Assembly: GCA_036346225.1 (NCBI GenBank)
Contig: JARFIW010001215.1
Coordinates: forward strand, 8,260,501 to 8,324,500
Source: Platerodrilus igneus
Taxonomy: Eukaryota; Arthropoda; Insecta; Coleoptera; Lycidae
Direction: 5' to 3'
Length of the DNA stretch: 64,000 nucleotides
Numbering within the stretch: position 1 is the stretch's first letter; every line of letters starts with the position of its first letter. A model generated the notes under the pieces. That model was given only the letters and a program-made list of their open reading frames with translations. It ran no database searches and was not told where the DNA came from. Shown piece by piece: positions 56,115 to 64,000 of this stretch. The translations under genes were made by a program, and so were the position numbers.

Positions 56115-57560
56115 TTGTTTTCTAGCAATAAAATTTCTCGATTGTCCACTTTAAAGGCAAAGATCATGTCTTTCCTGATGCTCTTTCTCGTTGTGTTCCT
56201 ATCCTGGAACCCATCTCTCGTTCGGCTACTTCTTCTCTTGAAGTTACCCTTCCTACTCCTGATCTCTGGTATAAGTCTATGCTGCAAAATGTTCCTAAAT
56301 ATTCCAGACGTTATCCATCCTGCTCCGTGGTAAACAATGTCCTTTCCGCCGTCACAAAACTTCTACCGCTGCCGATTCTCCGAACGATTAGAAAAGCGTC
56401 GTACCTTCTGAGTAACGTAAACATCTGATATCCCTCAACCACGATCCTGCTACTTCTGCTTCTTCCCGTCACTGTGGCGTGACCAAAAGTTTTGCTCGTC
56501 TCTTCCAAACCTACTACTGACCTTGTCTCAGAGCTGAGGTCGTTCGCTACATCCGACGTTGTCCTGTTTGTGTGGCTCACAAAGTTGAATAGTTACCTCC
56601 TCCTGGTTTGTTTGCTCCTCGGGCTAAACCATCCTATCTTTGGCACGTCATTTCCTTTGATATCGTGGTCCTCTTTTTTGTTCCACCAAAGGTCATTCAT
56701 AAATCCTTGTAGTGGCTGAATACTTCACCTAATTTCCTACTCTTTTTCCCTTGGGCACCGTCACTGCGATTTCAGTTTCAAAAATGATTGAAAAAGTTTT
56801 CCTACTTTTGGTGTCCCACAATATCTCATCACTATAACGATGTACAATTTCGCAACCGTCAATTCTACTCCTTATGTGCACGTTACCAAACACCAATCCT
56901 TTTCACCGCCCGTTACCATCCCCAAGCCCATCCTGCCGAACGTGTTAACGGTACCCTCAAGACCATGCTTGCTTTCTATATCTGTGACAACCACATTCAC
57001 TGGGATGAAATCCTTCCTATAAAATTTTAACGCCATCTTGGCGTCTAGACACGAAATCGCTGGCTGTATTCCTTCCTTTGCCTTGTTTGGTCGAGAACAC
57101 ATCTTCTCAGTCGATTATTTTGGATAACTGTCCGAGATAAGCAACATGCGTATTCCTGATCCCAAGCATTTCTAAAATATCCGTTCGCATATTCTAAAAA
57201 AAACTTTCCGCTGTTTTCGTAACCATTACAATCTCCACCGGCGTCCTTTTTCTTTCCAATTAGGCCATTCTTTTTCGCGTCGTAATTTCGTTCTGTCCAA
57301 CGCTTCACGTCATTTTAATGCCAAACTCCCTCCTAAATTCCTTGGTCCCGTAAAGTTATTTCTCCTTGGACCTACGAACTCGCCAATTCTTCCGACACAT
57401 CTTTAGGTATTTGGCACGCTAAAAACCTTAAACCTGCTCGTTCGAATAATCCTGATATCCTTGATCTCGCTTGGTTTTTCTTTTGGCGACGCAAACTTTG
57501 CAAATCCCGTTCTTAGTCCTCGCGTCCAGAATTCATATGCTGATTCTGCCTTACTTTAAT
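56115..57560 (+). pseudogene. Gypsy-3 integrase
   Basis: RRCPVCVAHKVE (end of the zinc-binding region) and ISFDIV (first Asp) are recognisable. YNDVQFRNRQFYSLCARYQT is the second block, with Asp replaced by Tyr, and YHPQAHPAERVNGTLK the Glu block. Several frameshifts. The chromo/C-terminal part (RSNFVLSNASRHFNAKLPPKFLG type) crosses 57285 into the duplicated unit. Confidence 0.75.
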
Positions 57561-58007
57561 ATGTGATTCTCAGATTTTGTGTTCGTTTCTAAATAACTTT
57601 ATTGTTTTGTTTCTCTTTCGTTTCACTTCTCATACTCGCCTATTCCCGAGTGGTTCCGGATTAAAATAACCTCACTACAACATAAAAGGAACAAAACAAA
57701 GATATGATAAATTGGGGAAGTTTATGAAACACATTCACTAGTTTTTAGGTAAGATAGTTACGAACAGAATAGTTCATGACCGACGTTGTTTACGCAAAAA
57801 TACATAATATTAATTATAATTAATTCCCGAGTAGTACTAAGAACTCAAAACTACATTTACTTAATAAAATTCTAAAAACCGAGGATAATTCCATGACCCA
57901 TTTCTGCTAAATTACATGTGTAATACCCTCTAGACGCTAAAACTATTTTACATAATCTTGTGCAACATACTTTAAATTAATGATTAGAAATCCCCTATGA
58001 TTAATCG

Positions 58008-58480
58008 TTGTGGAGCCAAATTAGATGTAACAAACACCAGAACCAAATATTAAATAATCAAATAAAATCTAAAAACATATCAGCGGTATCCAAACAGCAT
58101 TATGGAAACAGCTACCTCTGGATCATTCAGAAGCGAAAGGAACCTCCAAGTTTAGCGAAGATAATTGAAATAAGGAGAAATGTTGCAGTTTCTGTGGCTT
58201 AGCACATCACCTAAGGGAAAATTGTCCAGCACGCAAATCAACGTGTGGAGATTGCGCTAAAGTAAGACACTGGTCTATTAAAAAGGTTTATTAAAACTGT
58301 AGCTGTAGCAAATCCTAATTGTAGGTGTAATTGAAATGTAGACGAAAATCAAGTTTCTTATTGACACAGGAGCTGACATGGTTTGTATTCCACATTCTTT
58401 AGTACATGGAATATTAGACAAAATTATTAAAACAAATGAAACCTTTTCAGACCCTGATGGCAAAGAGTTAGATAGTTGAC
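58008..58480 (+). pseudogene. Gypsy-4 gag-protease fragment, copy 1
   Basis: A CCHC knuckle (CSFCGLAHHLRENC) and a second half-knuckle (CGDCAKVRHW) precede an aspartic protease (FLIDTGADMVCIPHS). Stops separate the parts. No RT follows. Confidence 0.75.
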
Positions 58481-58604
58481 ACTATAAGTTTCACTTTGAA
58501 ACATAAAAAGGATATTACGAGGATAGTTCAATGGAAACAGGTTTAGGGTCTGTAACGTCATATTTATTCAACGAATTTAAAAGAAGTCTCCATTAACATT
58601 AAGG

Positions 58605-58865
58605 TATGAGTCCCACTGGTGGATTAGTCTATAGATTTCCTGCTGGTAAAATTCTTGCGGCTATTTGTGAAACCATTCTATAACAGCAATCTGTACCTCG
58701 GCATTCAAATTAAACCACCGTCCTTTTAATGACTATTTTGATGGACCAAATACATGAGAATCGTATGGGAATAAGTCGGGACTGTAAGTTAGATGTAAAA
58801 CTTCCCATTCCATATGACGAAGTAGATCTTGACCGTCTTTTTGATAAGTGCTAAATTGACGTTAG
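58605..58865 (-). pseudogene. mariner transposase C-terminal fragment, copy 1
   Basis: The minus strand reads LRHMEWEVLHLTYSPDLFPY with DSHVFGP (the SPDL-x-P-x-D block with the last catalytic Asp). After one stop come RWFNLNAEVQIAVIEWFHK and FYQQEIYRLIHQWD, the conserved mariner C-terminus. The N-terminal DNA-binding part is absent. Confidence 0.8.
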
Positions 58866-60190
58866 TTACCCGGATTAATTTTACTCTACAAAAGAGACGC
58901 AGCAGTAAATAATGCACCGGGTAGCTTTCAGTGGCGAGGGATGGGTTCAATAAAAGCAAATGCAAATCTTTTTAAGGGTCTTACTGTAACGCTTTCACTG
59001 AATACTCTTACACATACCTGGAAAGTTCTTTGGACTTTCTGTCTAAAAACAAAGTTGTTGAGTGCCAACTTAATCCTGATTAGTGCCTGCCCGAAAGGGT
59101 ATTTCGATGGACGATTTAATCGTTCTTACTGCAGGTGGAGGTTGATAGAACTTTGCTACACCTTTTTTTTTACTTCTTTCCATTGGTCTACGTTAAACAC
59201 AAATAATAAAACAAAACTCCATATTTGGTATTCATAAGCTATATTAGCAAACATATTTATCACAGTAAAAACAACAGAAAATAAAAAATAGTAAGATTTA
59301 ACCCTACTTTGGTCAAAAATACATGAAACAAAAATAACTTATTTATCAATAGACAGCCGACCAATTAAATTTCTAATTACTATTTCGTCTCTACAAGAAT
59401 CCGCTTTAAATAAGCGTGCACCAACGTAATCGTCCTTTTTAATAATAAGTTGCATAGTCCTCTTATTTCGTTCTGTCCAACGCTTCACGTCATTTTAATG
59501 CCAAACTCCCTCCTAAATTCCTTGGTCCCGTAAAGTTATTTCTCCTTGGACCTACGAACTCGCCAATTCTTCCGACACATCTTTAGGTATTTGGCACGCT
59601 AAAAACCTTAAACCTGCTCGTTCGAATAATCCTGATATCCTTGATCTCGCTTGGTTTTTCTTTTGGCGACGCAAACTTTGCAAATCCCGTTCTTAGTCCT
59701 CGCGTCCAGAATTCATATGCTGATTCTGCCTTACTTTAATATGTGATTCTCAGATTTTGTGTTCGTTTCTAAATAACTTTATTGTTTTGTTTCTCTTTCG
59801 TTTCACTTCTCATACTCGCCTATTCCCGAGTGGTTCCGGATTAAAATAACCTCACTACAACATAAAAGGAACAAAACAAAGATATGATAAATTGGGGAAG
59901 TTTATGAAACACATTCACTAGTTTTTAGGTAAGATAGTTACGAACAGAATAGTTCATGACCGACGTTGTTTACGCAAAAATACATAATATTAATTATAAT
60001 TAATTCCCCGAGTAGTACTAAGAACTCAAAACTACATTTACTTAATAAAATTCTAAAAAACCCGAGGATAATTCCATGACCCATTTCTGCTAAATTACAT
60101 GTGTAATACCCTCTAGACGCTAAAACTATTTTACATAATCTTGTGCAACATACTTTAAATTAATGATTAGAAATCCCCTATGATTAATCG

Positions 60191-60663
60191 TTGTGGAGCC
60201 AAATTAGATGTAACAAACACCAGAACCAAATATTAAATAATCAAATAAAATCTAAAAACATATCAGCGGTATCCAAACAGCATTATGGAAACAGCTACCT
60301 CTGGATCATTCAGAAGCGAAAGGAACCTCCAAGTTTAGCGAAGATAATTGAAATAAGGAGAAATGTTGCAGTTTCTGTGGCTTAGCACATCACCTAAGGA
60401 AAATTGTCCAGCACGCAAATCAACGTGTGGAGATTGCGCTAAAGTAAGACACTGGTCTATTAAAAAGGTTTATTAAAACTGTAGCTGTAGCAAATCCTAA
60501 TTGTAGGTGTAATTGAAATGTAGACGAAAATCAAGTTTCTTATTGACACAGGAGCTGACATGGTTTGTATTCCACATTCTTTAGTACATGGAATATTAGA
60601 CAAAATTATTAAAACAAATGAAACCTTTTCAGACCCTGATGGCAAAGAGTTAGATAGTTGACA
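60191..60663 (+). pseudogene. Gypsy-4 gag-protease fragment, copy 2
   Basis: The duplicate of 58008-58480, with one G lost in the run after the first knuckle His (CCTAAGGAAAA against CCTAAGGGAAAA), which shifts that knuckle's frame. Confidence 0.75.
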
Positions 60664-60785
60664 CTATAAGTTTCACTTTGAAACATAAAAAGGATATTAC
60701 GAGGATAGTTCAATGGAAACAGGTTTAGGGTCTGTAACGTCATATTTATTCAACGAATTTAAAAGAAGTCTCCATTAACATTAAG

Positions 60786-61045
60786 GTATGAGTCCCACTG
60801 GTGGATTAGTCTATAGATTTCCTGCTGGTAAAATTCTTGCGGCTATTTGTGAAACCATTCTATAACAGCAATCTGTACCTCGGCATTCAAATTAAACCAC
60901 CGTCCTTTTAATGACTATTTTGATGGACCAAATACATGAGAATCGTATGGGAATAAGTCGGGACTGTAAGTTAGATGTAAACTTCCCATTCCATATGACG
61001 AAGTAGATCTTGACCGTCTTTTTGATAAGTGCTAAATTGACGTTA
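60786..61045 (-). pseudogene. mariner transposase C-terminal fragment, copy 2
   Basis: The duplicate of 58605-58865. One A is missing from an A-run (GTAAACTTCCC against GTAAAACTTCCC), which shifts the frame before the SPDL block. Confidence 0.8.
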
Positions 61046-61645
61046 GTTACCCGGATTAATTTTACTCTACAAAAGAGACGCAGCAGTAAATAATGCACCG
61101 GGTAGCTTTCAGTGGCGAGGGATGGGTTCAATAAAAGCAAATGCAAATCTTTTTAAGGGTCTTACTGTAACGCTTTCACTGAATACTCTTACACATACCT
61201 GGAAAGTTCTTTGGACTTTCTGTCTAAAAAGAAAGTTGTTGAGTGCCAACTTAATCCTGATTAGTGCCTGCCCGAAAGGGTATTTCGATGGACGATTTAA
61301 TCGTTCTTACTGCAGGTGGAGGTTGATAGAACTTTGCTACACTTTTTTTTTTACTTCTTTCCATTGGTCTACGTTAAACACAAATAATAAAACAAAACTC
61401 CATATTTGGTATTCATAAGCTATATTAGCAAACATATTTATCACAGTAAGAACAACAGAAAATAAAAAATAGTAAGATTTAACCCTACTTTGGTCAAAAA
61501 TACATGAAACAAAAATAACTTATTTATCAATAGACAGCCGACCAATTAAATTTCTAATTACTATTTCGTCTCTACAAGAATCCGCTTTAAATAAGCGTGC
61601 ACCAACGTAATCGTCCTTTTTAATAATAAGTTGCATAGTCCTCTT

Positions 61646-63240
61646 ATTACTATTGTAGGTATGCAACCCAAGTTACATCTAGCAATCTTCATAAGCGTCA
61701 TAGAAACACAGATGTGAACGCCCCTTAATAATAGACTCGTCTATCAACACACCTTAAAATCAAATACACTTGCCGGAATGTTCGATTATTCGAATACAAA
61801 CATTATTTATAATGATCAAGGAGGCGAGCATTAAAATCTTAAGATGAATACTTTCGTTTGTTTCTGGGTATATGATAACATGCAATAGCCAGGAGTAAAC
61901 AATAACTTCTGGTTTTCAGAGTTTAAGCTTTTATCACGGTGCACCAAAGCCTGAAGGTTAAATCAGAAGGTTGTGCTTTATGCACTAACGTGGATACTCC
62001 ACGCCCTGCCTGCAAGGTGCTTTAAATCCTACTATCAGGGCCTGGACTTCCATCAAAGGAAGTTACTTTGTAGAACCATTTTTGTATCAGCATCTACTGC
62101 TGAACCCAAGCCAAACACGGCCTACCGAGACGGGATGTCCGAGGTGTCCGTGACGCCCTCGTCTTCGCCGTCCACCATTACTGAAGCGGAGGTAGCGACC
62201 TGGACGTGTAAATACCACACCCCGCTCCAGTTCTGACTCTTACTACGAAGAATCCGCCATCATTATGCTGTTCCACGCCTCATATCCCTTTCAAGACTAA
62301 AATTATATTCTTCAAAGGGTTCGTGATCTCCGCCGCAGCCTAAAAATCTATATCCTTAACACACGCTTAGCTTTTTCATAAACCGCACCATACCTAGGCA
62401 CGTTCCTTGATACACGCTTGAAAACTTGAAAATCAATTCCAACCTTGAAAAACTCTGAGCTAAAACTAAAATCATGCCCTATAACCTTCATTACGCACGT
62501 CCGAAAGTCGTTCAACTTTCCAAACCCACCCACAGATTAATCATTAACCAAATCATAATACCCCCCATCAGATACACCGTTGATTTATTGGATTCCTTAA
62601 CCCCCATTGTTCAGATGCTCACTTAACACCATAATCAGGCCTTTCCTTTTGTATTCCTCAAGAACCACTTCCACTGTCTCCCGGTATGCACTTCTTTTGA
62701 TCACACCCTTGAAATTCTTCTTTACTCGTCAATCAAAATCCGCAACCTCAAGTTCAAGCAACTCATCATTCTACATGACAAAACACTACAAGTTAGATTA
62801 TGACATTTACCCAAAATTCAAAATCACATCCCGCATATATTCCTCTTTTCTACGCTCCTGGCAAAACCAAATGGTTCCTCTTCTCCACCGGCAGCCATAC
62901 CTACGACATTTTCGCTGACGTAACCAACATCCTATTCACATCCCTCTATCCAACGACTCACAATCCAATTCTTATCTGTACATGGTAATTTTCACCAGAA
63001 ACTTCCCCTACCTAACCTTATCTCTTCCCCTTACTACCTTTGCTCTGACCAATTCCATCTTGAAATTCCTATGTACCTTATGTGATCCTGCCCGTTAATA
63101 ACGGCACTTCAAACTAACCTTAAAATTGTCTTACATCTTGCTCCATTCTCTCCCCTCCGAAGCATAAATTTTTAACAACTCACCGCCCACAATAACGCAA
63201 CCTCTTCCTATGAGAAATCCTTCTCGCAAAACCTCCTATT
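61646..63240. other. Unassigned C/T-rich DNA
   Basis: About 1.6 kb. Short open frames occur (for example 61973-62236 and 62607-62918) but none shows a domain I can name. The + strand composition from about 62230 on is C/T/A-rich and G-poor, resembling Gypsy-3, so it may be a very decayed related element. Confidence 0.4.
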
Positions 63241-63249
63241 TACAACACG

Positions 63250-63490
63250 TGGCACGAATACACCTTCACATTCACACAGTCACATGCCCGCTCACACACG
63301 CACACTCATCAGTACTCACACATCCTTTTTGGTACACAGCGTACTAGTCTATCGAGCGGACGTGGGTGGTGTGGGTCTATATGTGAATGTGGAGATGGAC
63401 GTGGACGTGGATGTGGATGTGAATGTTGGAGTGGGTGTAGATGTGAGTGCAGTGTGCGTTTACGTGTGCGCATGCGCGCGCGCACATCCC
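63250..63490. repeat. Simple-repeat cluster: CA-rich, GTGGAY hexamers, GCGC run
   Basis: CACA-rich DNA at about 63260-63310 is followed by GTGGACGTGGATGTGGATGT-type six-base units at about 63390-63450, then GTGTGCGCATGCGCGCGCGC near 63465-63485. The last is alternating purine-pyrimidine. Confidence 0.8.
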
Positions 63491-63540
63491 CACAGGCATG
63501 CGGACATGTATATAATAAGAAACATTGGTGGCAATTGACT

Positions 63541-64000
63541 AAAAATAAGCATCCAGTTGACGCATTTTGCAGTAATTGGGTCTCGTCAGTACGGGAGTAG
63601 CCAACTTGTAATTTTTAAACAGATTCCTTATGGAAAGTTCAGCATCGTCTAGACAGTTTGTACCTTTGTTTTATTTCATCTGACATCACATGTTTTGGCA
63701 ACAGTCAGCACGAGGAAGTCCGGCTAACTCCAGCACTAAGGCTGGAAAAGTATAGAAGTTGATTCGAATATATACCGCAATTTCATATACAGCAATACAA
63801 ATAGACTCTGCCTTTGGGATTTTGGTATGTTGCAAGCATAATTTACTGCATAAATGTTACATACATCTCGTGGTGTCGTTTGCTTCCTGCCATTAGGCAA
63901 TAGATATAAAAGGCGAATATTTCTGCAGTTTGCTATTTAAAATTAATTCAAGTTAACATTAAATGTATTTGTAAATCTTTTCTTATGAAAATCATAAAGG
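63541..64000. other. Unassigned DNA at the window end
   Basis: About 460 bp with no gene or repeat I can support. Confidence 0.4.

Larger units (their letters stand above)
52773..57560 (+). mobile_element. Gypsy-3: degenerate Ty3/Gypsy element
   Basis: A PBS-like TTTGGCGCCCAAC at 52773 (tRNA-Lys type) is followed by gag (from 53187), zinc knuckles, RT, RNase H and integrase in Ty3/Gypsy order on the + strand. LTRs could not be recognised. The 3' part enters the tandem duplication at 57285. Coding sequence is strongly pyrimidine-rich on the sense strand, unlike other elements here. Confidence 0.82.
57285..61645. repeat. Tandem duplication, two units of 2.18 kb
   Basis: Unit 1 is 57285-59464 (2180 bp) and unit 2 is 59465-61645 (2181 bp). 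They are nearly identical, differing by a few single-base indels in homopolymers and a few substitutions. The joint shows ATT/ATTT shared by both breakpoints (CGTAATTTCG, CTTATTTCG, CTTATTAC). Each unit holds the Gypsy-3 3' end, a Gypsy-4 gag-protease piece and a mariner fragment. Confidence 0.93.

Noticed and set aside
58941..59237. 98-residue open frame present in both duplicated units
   Set aside because: Repetition comes from the tandem duplication. Composition and lack of any domain do not support a gene, and part of it lies next to antisense mariner sequence.
62800..62990. PGKTKW motif resembling a P-loop in a short open frame
   Set aside because: The canonical G-x-x-x-x-G-K-T spacing is absent and the surrounding frame shows nothing else recognisable.
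63284..63538. Open frame with a Val-Asp repeat
   Set aside because: It is only the translation of the GTGGAY simple repeat.
1..64000. CRISPR arrays, bacterial operons and tRNA genes
   Set aside because: No regularly spaced repeats, no operon-like layout and no sequence I could fold as a tRNA were seen.

Overview
This is eukaryotic, AT-rich genomic DNA, almost certainly from an insect. The single intact host gene, a phosphoglycerate mutase with a 100-bp GT-AG intron, encodes an animal-type dPGM. The transposons are the usual arthropod mix: Ty3/Gypsy, BEL/Pao, Copia with an initiator-Met-type primer site, Jockey/CR1-like and RTE-like LINEs, PIF/Harbinger, mariner and a THAP9/P-like transposase. 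I cannot name the species or order.

Layout. (1) 1-21270 is one Gypsy element (Gypsy-1, + strand) whose reverse transcriptase is split by a 16.8-kb block of younger insertions. The block holds LINE-B and LINE-A (both -) and Gypsy-2 (-). Gypsy-2 carries a BEL/Pao element with identical LTRs and a GCCAG target duplication, and BEL in turn carries LINE-C (+) with a 13-bp target duplication. (2) 21994-22864 is the PGAM gene. (3) 23291-24469 is a decayed PIF/Harbinger element with a TAA duplication. (4) 24929-28416 is a large inverted-repeat structure with a full-length 5S rRNA-like sequence in its loop and a 5S-promoter-like segment in each arm. (5) 29200-39028 holds a multi-exon THAP9/P-element-like transposase pseudogene (-), with a LINE endonuclease fragment beyond its 3' end. 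A 4.8-kb Copia element sits inside one of its exons, and one Copia LTR carries a further 407-bp insertion. (6) 39690-50160 holds LINE-D, an RTE-like reverse transcriptase with a long clean frame, a 639-bp TIR element, a 142-bp foldback MITE, LINE-F, an SGNH-hydrolase-like pseudogene and a Harbinger N-terminus. (7) 50624-50783 is a possible first exon of a secreted host protein. (8) 52773-57560 is a degenerate third Gypsy element, whose 3' end is caught up in a 2.18-kb tandem duplication (57285-61645) that also contains Gypsy-4 gag-protease and mariner fragments. (9) 61646-64000 is mostly unrecognised DNA with short simple repeats.

Apart from PGAM and a few single-exon candidates, nothing here works together as a pathway. 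The window is mainly a record of successive transposon insertions. Its most unusual feature is the 5S-bearing palindrome at 24929-28416.
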